64,000 nucleotides of DNA from Diphasiastrum complanatum (GCA_029204225.1 MU832237.1:17287-81286), one strand, 5' to 3'; numbered from the stretch's first letter, positions 1 to 12,919 are shown. Numbers and translations are program-made. Notes: generated from the sequence alone by a model not told the origin.

Positions 1-14
1 TGAGGACTTTATAT

Positions 15-26
15 TGGTATCAGAGC
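15..26 (+). other. LTR-retrotransposon primer-binding site
   Basis: TGGTATCAGAGC is the classic plant primer-binding site complementary to the 3' end of initiator methionine tRNA. It lies just inside the 5' LTR of copia elements, so the window probably opens at the last bases of a plus-strand 5' LTR. I find no gag or pol reading frame behind it, so the internal region is decayed or non-autonomous. Confidence 0.7.
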
Positions 27-3000
27 CAATTCCAAGCACGTTTTGCCATTGTTGTGTGTTCAAGATAGAATCTTGAATGGTGTGTGGACTTCTCCGTTGT
101 GTGATACGGAACTTCGACATACTTTTGAGAAAATGATGGAGTAAGCAACAAGTGGTGAAAATTCAAATTCCTCTTCCCGTAAATTTCTTTTTTGAAGTAT
201 AATCGATTGTGTGATATGTGTACTACCAAGTATACAATCGATTTGGTTTTTCAAGCACTTCAAACTGGTATTTAGGAAGTGAATTCCGGTTTTCTTGAAT
301 CACTTATGTTGCCGATTACTTCATGAAGAGCACTTTTATGATAGCAACTAGTTCAATTAGAAGAAATGCTAGTTTTTATGGCTTTTTCGTTAAACAGTGA
401 TTTAGGTGGTTTTATTGGCTGTCTTTTGCTTTTTATTGAGCCAGTCTTGGCTTGAATCGGAGGAAAAGCAGGAAAAGAAGGACAAAAAAGACTAATCATT
501 GGTTGTGAGTGTTGGTGACTTTTTACAGGTCTTGCATGGGGATTCTTTATGGTGGTTTGCAGGTTAATGAGCTAGTAAGGCCATCATTGTGGTGGTTTGA
601 GTCATTTAGAAGCCTATTCTGTGTGAAGAATGGCCAAACCTGCAAATTCTTAGTTCAAAGGAAAATTGGGCAGCATCTACCCTGTTTTTCAACCATAATG
701 AAATCTAGTGTTTGTAAATCTTTAAAAAATACTTGCTTATGCATTTGTGAAACACAAACTGAGGATTAAGCAAACTTTACAGCAACCTAAAGCTTTTCTT
801 ACTGCAGAAACAACACTAGAATGAGTCTTTTACCAAAAACAATGCAGGACTCAGACTTTAGGATGTTGTTGATGCTGTAAAAGCACCCTTCTATAAGTTG
901 TTATCTACAAAAACAGCAGAGGTAAACATTCAATGCTCAACCAGGAGAAGAAGGTTCACTAGCTTTTGATCTGCAATGGGCAACCGAGAATGTGAATTCT
1001 TGGATTTTTTGGCCAAGGTATCATTTTTACAAAATCATGCGCGGCCAAAAAGGACCCAGAAGCCTTCTTGGATTTCTTGGCCAAGGTGTCATTTTTACAA
1101 AATCATGCACGACCAAAAAGGACCCAGAAGAAGGAAGGTAATATTGATTACCCGTTGACCATGGACGATGTCACAGAAAAGGTTAATGAAACCATTTTTC
1201 TAAACTTATTTTCTCTACTTAAATATTTAAGAAATCCTTTTCTGATTTACGGGTCAATTATCAAGCTGGGTAATAATGAAGATCTTTTGTTAAAACATTG
1301 TGTTGGGACATCATTGGTATTTACTTACAATGATGCAACACTTCTTTTGGCTTTCAAGATTTTCTCGGATCTCTTCTTAGACTCTTCTCCTGGGCAAATC
1401 TCGATTGATCTGCACCCCTTAGAAACTCGTGTCATTTCCTGTTAAAAAGGGGGAGAAGTAGGAAGAGAAGAGAATTATCAAGGAGAAGCATCTGTCAGAG
1501 AATCCAGGAGGAATCTGTTATAGATGGCGGACCTGTTCTAGGAATCAGAAACGAGGTAGATTTCTGGTTTAAAGATTCATGAAGGAGAAAATTTTTGGAA
1601 GTACTCTGCGGTAGAAAAGTGGCTGATAACAAGTCCGATTGATTTGTGTCAGAACTTGGAATTCTATTGCAAGATGGGAGGTTTGTTGAAACAACTCCTT
1701 GCTGGATATAGTCAACTTGATCTTAGTTTGGACTGAGATCCGTGGGTTGATGCAAGGGAAGAAATTCATGCTAACAATATATCCTTTTAAGATAATCTTC
1801 AGTTGAGATTTTGGATGTGAAATAGCACTCTTTGAGAAATATTCTCTCTTAGGGATAACCAAGTTACCGGATTCTCGGTTATGAAAGTGTTATGTACAGA
1901 TCAAGTGTTATTTGTAGAGATATGCTATGTAGTGAATCTTTGTGGGATCATTAAAACCTTTTGTACAAACTTCTAATCTTGTGGATCTACAAAGTATTTC
2001 GTAACTAAGTTTATTTGCATGCATAAACTAGTTGTTGGTACATAGGCATATTGATGAGAATTGTGTTTGAAACAATTTCTCGCTGGGTTATAGTAATTTC
2101 TCATTGAGAATTGCTTATTAACCTAGATTTGATTTAGAATCAAATTAAATGTGGTGTTTTTGTACCACACAGAGACATTTAAACATTTTCTAAATCCGAT
2201 ACAGCTAACAAAGTCAGAAGTGTTACTTCTGAGTTAGTTGTTGTAAATCAACAATAGAGATCTTACTTATGGATATTATTGTTGAAATGTATTGCTTATA
2301 AGTCACAACATTTATGAGTAGTTTTGGATACATTTACTGATGGGTGTGCATAAAATACATGGAAACTTTTTGGGACTTATCTTTTCCCATTCGGAAAGGA
2401 TGGAATGCTATCCCGAAAGACTCAGGAGAGTTGGATAGTTGTTTGCCAAAAGTTAGAACTTCTCATTATGAGGTTCTGATAAATCTTAAGTTATTCTAGA
2501 TTAGAACTCAAGAGGAAAATCTAGACGTATTCTAGATTAAAACCCTAACTTTGGAATGACACTTTGTGCCATGTCTAAAGTAAGGGCGTTTTTTTAGATT
2601 ACAATCCTTATATTGGCACCGTGTATGAGTTGTGAAAGTCTGGAACTTTCCACATGGAAAGGACTTTTAGGAACAACTCATGTGTCTTTTAGGAATTGTA
2701 ATGCATTCTCTTGATGTACTCTTATGATATGGTATGGTTTCGGGAATCTAGAGAGTTGGGATTGTTGAATCTTAACTCAGATTCTAGGATATACCTAATC
2801 CATAAGAAAGGATTGTGATTGGTAGATTACCCTGGATGAATAAATGAGACAGTGGAATTTTGGTAGTGACTGGACATCTTACCAAATCAACTATGTTTAT
2901 TTGGGTAAAGACCAAGTAATTATTTGAGTATCTGTTTTGGCTTTACGGATTACCAAAGTGGCATTATGAACATTCGCAATTCGAAGTTCGCTGGTCACTT

Positions 3001-3035
3001 TTGGTCGGTCATGTTTACTAAACTAGAGATGCTAA
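27..3035. other. Relict or non-coding repeat sequence
   Basis: About 3 kb between the primer-binding site and the CACTA gene. Short open frames occur (for example 509-769 and 1068-1445, plus strand) but I recognise no domain in them. A purine tract at 1445-1475 resembles a retrotransposon polypurine tract, but no LTR pair could be matched. The stretch also holds a 68-bp tandem duplication. It may be the decayed interior of the element that starts the window, plus the upstream part of the CACTA element. Confidence 0.4.
997..1130 (+). repeat. 68-bp tandem duplication
   Basis: The segment 997-1064 is repeated at 1065-1130 with only a few substitutions. Both units begin TTCTTGGATTT and end near GGACCCAGAAG. 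68 is not a multiple of three, so the copies are read in different frames, which argues against a coding repeat. Confidence 0.85.
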
Positions 3036-5496
3036 TTGGTGAATATGTTAATTTGTTTCCCATGTTTGAAGGACTATGAATTGTCATCTAGCTCTAGTGA
3101 CGATGACAACAGCCACTCCATATCCAAAACAAGATTGACATACGATGGGCCGCACATAAATCAACTATCACGTCGTGAGCGTATGGGATTGAGAGCCATG
3201 ATGAAAATAGATGAACAACAATGTGCCAAAGCAAATTTGCCTCTATCTTCTTCTTCTTCTTCTTCAGAATCAAGATCAAGTGCTGAAAATGATTTTTGCA
3301 TTCAAGATGAAGTTGAAATCATGAGCAACTTGATAAATAACATCTACGAGCATCATGATGTGGAAGAACGCACTGAACATGATAGCGAATCATTTATTAG
3401 TGCCGAGGAAAAAAAATTGAGAGAAGAATCAAACACACCATTATATCCTAGAGCAAAGACATCTCGTTTGGCCACTTCGTTGCTTATATTGGACCTCCAA
3501 GCCAATATAAATGGAGTGATACAAGTGTTACATCTTATTTGGGTAAATAAGACTGAGATTTTTTTTAAAGAATTTAATAGATGTCTTGTTCAAGTCAAAT
3601 GTTTTAGTTGGCTAAATGATCTTTTATTTTATATTATGAGAACTCATTTCATTATGTACAGGTTATTGTGCAAACTACTCCCAGAAGGAAACACTATGTT
3701 AGAGACAAGAGGTGAGGCACGAAAAATGTTGAGTGCAATGGGAATGAACTATACATTGCATCATGCTTGTCCAAAAGATTGCATCTTATATCGTGGTGAG
3801 TATCGAGGGTTAAAAGCTTGTCCTATATGCGATATTCCTCGATATCGAGATGACTTACAAGGGACCACTATCCCATGCAAGGTGTTACGACACTTTTCAA
3901 TAATCCCACGATTGCAACGATTGTTTCGTTGCAAGTCTCTTACAGAACTTGTGAATTGGCATGCTAGTCATCGTTCTTCGGATGAGATCATGAGAGTACC
4001 CTCAGACTCTCCTACATGGAAACATGTTGACAAAGAATATCCATGTTTCGCAAGTGAAACAAGAAATATAAGATTTGGACTTGCGACAGACGGGGTTAAC
4101 CCCTTTGGAAAAATGTCAAGCACGTGGTCTACTTGGCCAGTGGTGTTGGTCAACTATAACATTCCACCTTGGCTAAGCATCAAAAAAGGACATCTCATGC
4201 TAGCACTTCTAATTCTTGAAAAACATAAAGTAAAAAATATGGATATCTACTTTGCACCATTGATTGAAGAACTAGAACTAGTATGGAAGGGAGTCCAAGC
4301 ATATGACATCTCACGTCCACTTCAAGACAAAACATTTTTGTTGCGTGCTATGTTAATGTGGACTATGCATGACTATTCAGGATTGGGCGATTGTTCAGGT
4401 GACTATAAAATGAAATCACTTGTAATGTTTGTATATTTATTTTTTATGCATGCAATATTTATGCTTTAAAAGAATGCTATCTATAATATGAATTGGATTT
4501 GATTCTTTTAGGTTTTACAACTTCTGGATATCACATGTGTCTCATTTGTGGACCAAATATTGATGCTCGCCACTCATGTCATTTAAACAAAGTTGTGTAT
4601 GAAAATCATCGCAAGTACTTGCATGATGAAAATCATCCATTTAGAAATGCTCATAGAAGAGGCTTTGGAGGAAGATCAGAAACAAGAATGCCTCCAAAGA
4701 GAATGTCTGTGGCAGATTGGCACAAACTTTGGATTGAATCCGAGACTAAGCCAATCAATGGTATGAAAAGACTATCCATCTTTCATTGTTTATCATATTG
4801 GAATAACCTTTTGATCAATCACTTTCTTGATCCTATCCACATATTCAAAAATGTGGGTGAATCAATATGGAAACACTTGGTGGGCGACAAAGACAGTATT
4901 TCTGCCAGGCATGATCTACAAGAATCAAAAACAAAAAAAGAGTATTGGCCAAAATTATGTACTGATGGAAATACCTATAGTATTCCAAGAGCCCATTGGA
5001 TTCTTACGAAAGAAAAGTATAAGTACGTACGGTCAGTCATTTGCGAGATGAGAACACCAATGGGTTTTGCTCATTCACTACGAACATCATTCACAGTTGA
5101 AGGAGAACTCCATGGTCTAAAATCTCACGATTGGTTGAAGATGGTCGAGTACATATTTCCAATGTGCATTCGTGGCTGTCTAACTGATCAACTTCGTGAT
5201 GCCATTTACAAATTAGCATCTGTTGTCAAGTACTTAATTTTTTTTGTTTACATCGATATCTTATGAAATTGCGTGTTTTTTTTTTCTAATACAAGTTCGA
5301 TAAAATAATATGAACATACTAAAATCTAGTTATACTACAAACATGATGTAGATGGATGTGTGGTAAGGAGATTCGTGAGATAGACATGCGAACAAAGCAA
5401 GAAGATATGGTGGAGGCTGTATGTATGCTTGAGAGGGATTTTCCAACTTCTATCCTAGACATACAGGTGCATCTGCTTGTGCACTTGGTCCAAGTG
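3036..5496 (+). pseudogene. CACTA (En/Spm) tnp2-type transposase, 5' part
   Basis: Transposase_21 (tnp2) family gene, whose product cuts and moves CACTA transposons. Visible family features: HACPKDCILYR, then LKACPICDIPRY, then FGLATDGVNPFG with the conserved Asp, then MWTMHDYSGLGDCSG. After an intron at 4399-4511 the frame continues FTTSGYHMCLICG, a PPKRMS segment, and HFLDPIHIFKNV. The intron is phase 1 and keeps the frame exactly. A possible second intron at 3543-3661 has GT..AG ends but would change frame, and the unspliced frame looks native after it. A further intron lies near 5230-5350. The last exon (near 5350-5496) reads MVEAVCMLERDFPTSILD and is cut at 5496 by a copia insertion; the rest resumes at 11623. 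The N-terminal part is Ser/Asp-rich with a TCT repeat run. No CACTA terminus was found upstream. Confidence 0.85.
4399..4511 (+). other. Phase-1 intron of the tnp2 gene
   Basis: The donor GTGACT follows CAG and the acceptor is TTTTAG. Splicing joins the two reading frames at Ser-Gly-Phe without changing frame, direct support that this is a genuine intron of a once-active gene. Confidence 0.8.
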
Positions 5497-6221
5497 TTAA
5501 TTTCACACGTGTGAACTGTCCACAACATGTACTTGTGATCTCCCAAGGTGTGTAGATGCACCAAGATCAAGACTAGATTGAGATTCAAGATCTATCTTTG
5601 AATCTATGGCAAAAACACACTACTACATGCATTCAATCACTTCCAACTCTCACTCACATGTGTGAGAAATATTCAAAAATTATTCTAAGCAAAAACAAGC
5701 TGCTCTCCTTGGGCAGAGAGAGAAAATCATCATGAGCTCTTGGGTAGAGAGAGAAAGCTAGAAATCTAATAACACTCAAAATCCACTCAATCTCAAAATC
5801 AATTAGATCCAAATGAGGAGTACAATGATACTAGTAGATCCACAAGCTACCACTATGCTTACCTATGATTGGACCAAACTTTTGCCACCTCTTAATCCTA
5901 TTGGACCATTGATCCATTCACCTCTAAATTCTATTGGACCATTTTCAAGCAAACCTCAAATTCTATTGGACCTCTCATGGTTCCACCTCTAAATCCTATT
6001 GGATCTCTTAGAATTCATAGGCATTACACTTGTCTACACTCTAATTGGCACGAGTTTAGCCTCTTACTCTACTTTGGCTCAATAGTGGCATTACAAGTGA
6101 AAATGGATAATTTGCCATCTATGCCAAATTTGTTTCTATCAACATCCTACACCTAGATGCATGATATAAAAAACATAAGACCCCTATATCTAACATAGAT
6201 AGTCTTTTTCAATTCTTCACA
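5497..6221 (-). repeat. 3' LTR of nested copia element
   Basis: 725 bp, starting TGTTAATTTCACACG and ending TTCACA on the plus strand. It pairs with 10887-11617. Near its outer end it holds the palindrome CACACGTGTG and, further in, several ATTGGACC-type short repeats. Confidence 0.95.
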
Positions 6222-6239
6222 CTCCTCCTAATAAATTAT

Positions 6240-7667
6240 CTATGAAGATTTAAGCATTGATCTTGATATAACTCCAAGATTAGATCTATGCTTGATGAAA
6301 GCACTTTTGCTCAAAGGCTTGGTGAGTAGATCGGCAATACAAGAGGACGAGTTGACATGATCCAAATAGATTTCTCCTCCAATAAGCTTTTCTCTCACAA
6401 AATGCTGTGCCACTTCTATGTGTTTGCTTCTTGCATGAAATATGGGATTATTGGCAAGAGCTTGGGCCGAGATGTTATCACACTTGATCATTGGTAGATC
6501 ATCTTCCTTGATGCACTTTAGCTCCATTAATAACCTCTTAATCCAAAGCACCTCTTTGGTAGTTGTAGTGAGTGCTTTGTACTCGGCCTCACATGAAGAG
6601 AGAGATATAGTATCTTGCTTTTTGGAAAGCCATATATTAGATTCTTCACTTTTATAAAGTAGACCATAATCACAAGATGAAGATACATATCTTAGAATCC
6701 TCTTGGCCATCTTCCAATGATGGATCTTAGGATCTTGCATAAATTGACTCAATTTGTGCACACAAAAGCTTAAATCGGGCCTAGTAATGGTAAGCCAAAT
6801 CAAGGAGCCTACAATACTCCTAAAAAGTGTGATGTCCTTGAAGGATCTTTCATCACCTTTATTAGGATCTTTTGCAATTTGTTGCATTGGAGTATCTATG
6901 CTCTTAGAATTTTTCATATGTAATTTTTTCAACATAGAGTGAGCATATCTAGATTGGCATATAAAGACATGATTTTCATAAAAATCAGTTTCTAGGCCTA
7001 GGATGTAATGCATCTCTCCTAGATCTTGCATTTTAAACTCACATCCAAGTGCTAGCTTGGTTTCATCAACTAGCTTGATACAACTTCCACAAAGAATAAT
7101 GTCATCAACATAAATTAGAAGAATGACAATATTGCTATCAACAAACTTTAGATACATGGAAGGATCATAGTCACCAAGAGTAAATCCTAGTGAGATAAGA
7201 AAAGAGTTAAGTCTTGAATACCATGATCTTGGTGCTTGCTTGAGTCCATAAAGACTTTTGAAGAGCAAGCATACTTTGGACTCATCCTTGATGAATCCTT
7301 GAGGTTGTTCTATATAGATCTCCTCCTCAAGATAACCATTTAGAAAAGGATTGGATACATCTAATTGGAACACCTTCCACTTGAAAAAACAAGCAAGAGA
7401 AATAAGAATTCTTATTGTCACCATCTTTGCAACGGGTGCAAAGGTCTCCTCATAATCAAGACCATGGATTTGAGCAAATCCTTTGGCACATAATCTTGCT
7501 TTATGCTTGTTGATGGTGCCATCATGATTGAACTTGATCCAAAATACCCACTTGCAACCAATCACATGCTTGTTGGATGGAGGATCCACAAGCTCCCAAG
7601 TATTGTTGGTGATCAATGCATCATACTCTTGGTTCATGGCATCATACAACTCCCTGGTATTGAGTGC
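6240..7667 (-). pseudogene. Copia reverse transcriptase / RNase H region
   Basis: A long open minus-strand frame with the RVT_2 reverse transcriptase domain: GCKWVFWIKF, QLDVSNPFLNGYLEEEIY, SLYGLKQAPRSWY and the catalytic YVDD box in LLIYVDDIILCG. The RNase H part follows with LSSCEAEYKALT and HARSKHIEVAQHFVRE, and the frame stops at 6240. Oddity: the usual segment between the YGLLYKSEESN motif and the SKKQDT motif, which carries the RNase H Asp of a DSDWAG-like motif, is missing (roughly 30-40 residues by family knowledge). RNase H is therefore probably inactive although the RT looks intact. A stop separates this frame from the upstream linker at 7668-7886. Confidence 0.92.
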
Positions 7668-9400
7668 CTATTGTACATTCTTTGGCTCTTCATGAGAGAC
7701 ATCAAAAACATAATTAGTGGAATCAAGATCCACTTGTTTGCCTTTGTCAATATATGAGAGCCTCTTAGGCTCGGATCTATCTCTTATGGATCTTCTTGGT
7801 GAGAAAATCCGAGGAGAACCTTCTTCAATTCTCGACCCCATCACATCATAATTGTCTTCAAAGTCAATAATAGGTGATGCATCCATAGACTTCTTGATCT
7901 CGGCCTCTTCAAAAGATGAATGTTGATCTTCATGAAAGAAAACATCTCTACTTTCAATAACTTAAGAAGTAGAGAGTACAAAGACTCTATAGGCCTTTTT
8001 GGTGGATGAGTATCCAACCATGATCCCTTTGCATGCACTAGGATCTTAATTCTTCTTTGTTTCCAAGGGAATATGAGCAAAGCATATGCATCCAAAAACT
8101 CTAAGGTGATCAACCTTAGGCTTCTTCAAATATAAGATTTCATATGGTGACTTTCCTCCAAGAGCTATATGTGGGAGCCTATTGCAAAGATAATTTGCAC
8201 TATTAATGGCTTCTCCCCAAAAATCTTTGGGAAAAGATGCCTCAATTCTCATAGATTTTGCACATTCACATAGAGATCTATTCTTTCTCTCGGCCACTCC
8301 ATTTTGAGATGGAGAATAGGCACAAGAGAACTCTCTTTTGATGCCTTCAAGCTCACAAAAATCATGAAATTTTTTGGAGATATATTCACCACCTCCATCA
8401 CATCTAAGAGCTTTAATCTTGAATGAGAATTGCTTCTCTACATAAGCTTTGAAAATAAGGAAATAATCAAACACCATAGATTTAGAAGCAAGAAGATATA
8501 TCAAGTGAATCTTGTGAAATCAACAATGAAAGTAACAAAACAAGTGGCTCCTCCCTTGCTTATAGTTGATGAGAAATGCTCATCCGAGTGGATTAACTCC
8601 AAAGGATGCTTGATTTTGATAGAAGATCTTGTAAATGGCTTTTTGTGAGATTTAGCAATAGCACAAGCCTCACAAGGCTTGATCTTCTTGGAGAATGATT
8701 TTGGGAAGCCAATAGCTTTGGCCTCTTTGATCATAGAGAGCATGGATTTGTAGTTGGGATGTCCCAACCTCCTATGCCATAATTCCTCCATAGAGAGCTT
8801 GTTCACAAGAGCAACATTACAAGCATTCACATACTCATTTGGATTTAGTTTATAGATACCTCCAAATCTAGATCCTAATGCAAGTATCTCATCATTCTTC
8901 TTGATAGTGCAAGTATCAACATTGAATTTTACATCAAGGCCATTATCAAGCAATTGGCCAACACTAATGAGATTCTTAGTAAGCTTAGGTACATAAAGAA
9001 CTTTAGAGAGAGAAAGAACTTTAGAGGATGCAAGCTTCAAGGGAATGTTCCCTATGCCTTCAATAGGACATTCAAAATTATTTGCAATGTATATTGATTT
9101 CTTGACTCCATCATAAGGTGCAATAGAAGAGAAAGAGTCCTTGGAACTACACATATGTGAAGAGGCTCCACTTTCAATATACCATAGGTTGTCCTTCTTG
9201 AAAGGAGTAGATGAGAAACTAGAGACCATAAGAGATCCGTCTCCATCACTTGCAATAGTGTCTTCCTTCTCATTGGTAATGTTGGCTTGCTTGAGTTGAT
9301 TCTTCTTCTTGAAGCAATTGGTCGCATAATGGTCTTTCTTGCCACAATAAAAGCACTTGATCTTCTTCTTCTTGAGCTTGGATGATGAAGCATTAGAGAA
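7668..9400 (-). pseudogene. Copia protease, integrase and linker region
   Basis: Read on the minus strand: the CCHC zinc knuckle CFYCGKKDHYATNC, then the protease site WYIESGASSHM, then the GAG-pre-integrase zinc motif (WHRRLGHPNYKSM and CEAC), then the integrase core with LELIHSDEH, KALRCDGGGEY and YSPSQNGVAERKNRS, then FWGEAINSANYLCNRLP. Integrase Asp and Glu positions are visible. The protease motif has Glu where the family has catalytic Asp (DSGAS), a likely loss-of-function change. Frame breaks occur around 8500 and near 8046, and stops occur in the linker near 7960-8050, so the polyprotein is not continuous. Confidence 0.9.
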
Positions 9401-10131
9401 ATCATCTTCCTCCTCACCTTTGTCTTTGGATTTGGCTTTGTCCTTGCTTGAGGATTGTTGATGTTGGTTCTTACTCCTCCCTTTGTGCTTATCCTTGGCA
9501 AAGAGAGCTTTGCCATCATTATGAGTGAGAGAAAGCTTGTCCATCCTCAAGAGCTTGTACTCTTGTCTTGATTCTTCAGAAATTAGCACACTTTGGAGAG
9601 CCTCCAAACTTGGTAGCTCCTCCTTAATGGCATAGGATTGGACAAGGTTATCAAATTTACTTCTCAAGCCATTGAGAATCACTTGGACTAGCTCATTTTG
9701 ATTGATGGAATCACCAATGCAAGCAAGCTCTCTATGAATATCTTTTACTCTCAAACATAACTAGATGCACTCTCATCACTCTTTTGACTACTTTGAAAGA
9801 TTTGATTTCCAAGAGTGAGGAGCCTAGAGGTGTTCTTAGCCTCATAGATAGTCTTGAGACAATCCCAAGCTTCTTTGGCTGCTGTACAAGTACCTATCTC
9901 CCTCATTATCTCATTACAAACATTCATCTTAATGTAGTGGAGAGCCATCCTAGATCTCTTTTTTTATATTTGAACCTCTTGAGGAACTTGTGGTTGTTTT
10001 TCAAGGCCAAGAGCTATGTCCATCATGTCTTGAAGGATCACGATGGACTCCATCCTCATCTTCCAAATTGAATAGTTTGAAGTGGACAATCTTTCACTTG
10101 GTTCCAACAAGGATGAACCCATTGAAGACAT
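9400..10131 (-). pseudogene. Copia gag (UBN2-type capsid)
   Basis: Minus-strand gag. The likely start is the Met of MSSMGSSLLEPSERL, followed by LSTSNYSIWKMRMESIV, the usual copia gag opening. The next frame holds AAKEAWDCLKTIYEAKNTSR and then LNGLRSKFDNLVQSYAIKEE. At least two frame breaks occur, near 9950 and 9750. The C-terminal part is Lys/Ser/Asp-rich before the zinc knuckle. Confidence 0.88.
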
Positions 10132-10873
10132 TTGAAGTGAGGAAAACTCAAATGATGAACAATAAATGTTGCTACACACTCTCAATAGGATCCAATAATG
10201 GAGTACTATCTCCTCCTATGAAAGATCTTGCAAATATTTGTGAATTCATTCTCACTAGCTACACAAATCTCTCTAAAACAAGATCTTTTCGACATCAAAT
10301 GATGGAGTATGGGTAAAGTTAGGATCAAACACTCTTAGCATGTGTGAAATACACTAAGAAACCAAATTTGACTCAAATACAATGATATTGCATGAAACAA
10401 AATGGCTAAGATCTCAAAACAATGCCTAGATCACATATAAATGAGATTAGTAAGCATTCAACTGTGATTTTGGATCAACCAAGCAATCTCTTGACAAAAC
10501 CAAATGTGTCCACCCAGGTCTAAATGCCCTACCTAACCTTTTTCAAAAGCTTATAACTTTTGATTGGCTCAACCAAATGGAATGAAACTGATTGCATCAT
10601 AAACTAGCAAAAATAACTTCAAAACAAGCTATCAAGCAAGATAAATGGATCAAGCATGAGAGAGAACTCCCAAACTGAAATTGGATGTTCCTCACACGTG
10701 TCTGAGCACCTAATTCCGTACTGTACTAGGTCAAACCCAATCAATGTCCTATTGGTCTCTTTTGATCCAAAATTGGACAAGATAGCTAGGAAAATGGATC
10801 TTGACAATTTCTAGCTGAAGATTGATGAAAAGTTTTCACTCAAATGGATCAAAATGCATGGTAACCTTAGGTA

Positions 10874-10886
10874 GACTCTCATACCA
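10874..10886 (-). other. Copia primer-binding site
   Basis: On the minus strand this reads TGGTATGAGAGTC and directly abuts the 5' LTR end, in the position and near-sequence of the plant initiator-Met tRNA primer site (TGGTATCAGAGC, two substitutions). Confidence 0.85.
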
Positions 10887-11617
10887 TGTTACTTTCACAC
10901 GTGTGGACTATCCACAACATGTACTTGTGATTTCCTAAGGTGTGTAGATGCACCAAGATCAAGACTAGATTGAGATTCAAGAACTATTTTTGAATCTATG
11001 GCAAAAACACACTACTACATGCATTCAATCACTTTCAACTCTCACTCACATGTGTGGAAAGTATTCAAAAATTATTCTAAGTAAAAACAAGCTGCCCTCG
11101 GGTACAGAGAGAAAATCATCATGAGCTCTCAGGTAGAGAGAGAAAGCTAGAAATCCAATAACACTCAAAATCCACTCAATCTCAAAATCAATTAGATCCA
11201 AATGAGGAGTACAATGATACTAGTAGATCCACAAGCTACCACTATGCTTAACTATGATTGGACCACACTTTTTCCACCTCTTAATTCTATTGGACCATTG
11301 ATCCATTCACCTCTAAATTCGACTGGACCATTTTCAAGCAAACCTCAAATTCTGTTGGACCTCTCATGGTTCCACCTCTAAATCGTATTGGACCTCTTAG
11401 AATTCATCAAACAAAAGCATTACACTTGTGTACACTCTAATTGGCACGAGTTTAGTCTCTTACTCTACTTTGGCTCAATAGTGGCATTACAAGTGGAAAT
11501 GGATAATTTGCCATCTATGCCAAATATTTTCCTATCAACATCCTACACCTAGATGCATGATATAAAAAACATAAGACCCCTATATCTAAGATAGATAATC
11601 TTTTTCAATTCTTCACA
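10887..11617 (-). repeat. 5' LTR of nested copia element
   Basis: 731 bp, the partner of 5497-6221, beginning TGTTACTTTCACACG and ending TTCACA on the plus strand, followed by the target duplication CCAAG. Confidence 0.95.
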
Positions 11618-12300
11618 CCAAGAAGTTGGTATTGCCGGTCTTGTGCACTCATGGTATAATACACTTGAATTTGATTTTAGTAGTTTCAATCAATGTAGTG
11701 TGATTCTTTCAAATTATAAATAACAGAATGTTCTCATTGATGTGTTGAAATTTTATGTAGGTGGATGTTTTTCTTGGAGAGATTCATGAAAGTGTTGAAA
11801 GATTTTTTGCGTCAAAAGGCAAGGTCAGAGAGAAGCATGTCAGAGGGATGGTTAGTGCAAGAATCTCTATTTTATGTTACCGAAGTTTTGTTTCAAATAG
11901 ATCCATCTGCTCCACGACTATGGCGGAAGCAATGAGGTGAAAGGTGAAAAACCTCAAGGTATGGGTAGTCTTAAAAAAATGACATCTAGTTTGAGAGAAA
12001 AAATTTCAACCTTCATGCTATATAATTCAGGAGTAATGGATAAATGGTTGGAATTATATGAAGAAAAAAAAAGAAAAGGGTATTGACTAGAAATCGACAC
12101 CGACGCAATAGGCGTAGAGGTCAAGCTACACCTTCACATGATCTTGAGCCATTGCGCAACCAATGCACTATAGACTGGATGGCTGATACACTCCAACAAG
12201 CAAGATCAAAGGGACAATTCATATTTGACACAAAATGAGAATTTGCAAGAGGATGTGATTGCAAATCGACTTCTAGCCATGGTTCTTACACTCTCTCACA
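11618..12300 (+). pseudogene. CACTA tnp2 transposase, 3' part
   Basis: Continues the gene interrupted at 5496. The first 40 bases complete an exon (EVGIAGLVHSW). An intron follows, with donor near 11651 and acceptor TATGTAG near 11760. The next exon reads MFFLERFMKVLKDFLRQKAR and GWLVQESLFYVTE, the conserved C-terminal block of tnp2. A TGA at 11933-11935 ends the frame inside QIDPSAPRLW, a lesion. Recognisable but frameshifted sequence continues to about 12290; matching sequence at 48.5 kb (minus) supports this extent. The 3' terminus of the element was not found. Confidence 0.85.
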
Positions 12301-12919
12301 AATTTTTAATGAAGATTAGATGAGATTCTATCAAAGACTTATCGAATCCTATCAATTTTCACCATTTTTGGACAAAAACATGGCTAAATCTTACTCCTTC
12401 CTCTTGATGATTTTTCAAGACCTATAAATCAATTTTAAAGGGCTTGAAATCAGCCTCAAATAATTAGATCTCATGACACTAAGCCAAATATAATTCATGG
12501 AAAACATAATTTGATGCTTTTCCTAGGATTAGCACCAAAAAACTCATCAAGATGGTGTAAACTCAAATTGTTTGGATCTTGTGAATATTGAACTTTAAAT
12601 GCTGGTAAAGGGGTACCCACATGTGTGGGAAGTATAGCTACTCTCACCAAGTTTGGATCCCAAATGTTCAACCTAAGACTTGATTTGAGCTCACCCTCTC
12701 AAAACTAGCTTTCTAGCAACAACTTGCAAAAAATGGATTATCCTTTGATCAATGATTGTCCTCTTGTACTTGGCTCTAATACCATTCTGAAAGTAAATGA
12801 ACATCTTGAATTAGTTGAATGTACATTCTAACTTATAGAAATGGGATATCATATATGTGATCCCTTATATCTCAGCCCACAAGGCTATAATTAAAACTCA
12901 TTTAATCTCTTGCATGTTA

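Larger units (their letters stand above)
5497..11617 (-). mobile_element. Ty1/copia retrotransposon nested in the CACTA gene
   Basis: A 6.1-kb minus-strand copia element. LTRs are 5497-6221 and 10887-11617, both TG..CA (TGTTA..TTCACA), about 95% alike by eye. The target duplication CCAAG is at 5492-5496 and 11618-11622. The primer-binding site TGGTATGAGAG lies on the minus strand at 10886-10874, touching the right (5') LTR. The polypurine tract AGGAGGAG is at 6229-6222, touching the left (3') LTR. Order on the minus strand is gag, protease, integrase, RT, RNase H, as in Ty1/copia. The polyprotein has several breaks, so this copy looks non-autonomous. The insertion interrupts the tnp2 coding sequence, and reading across it with one CCAAG removed restores the transposase frame. 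Confidence 0.95.

Noticed and set aside
1068-1445. A 125-residue plus-strand frame as a gene
   Set aside because: It starts inside a non-triplet tandem duplication and shows no recognised domain.
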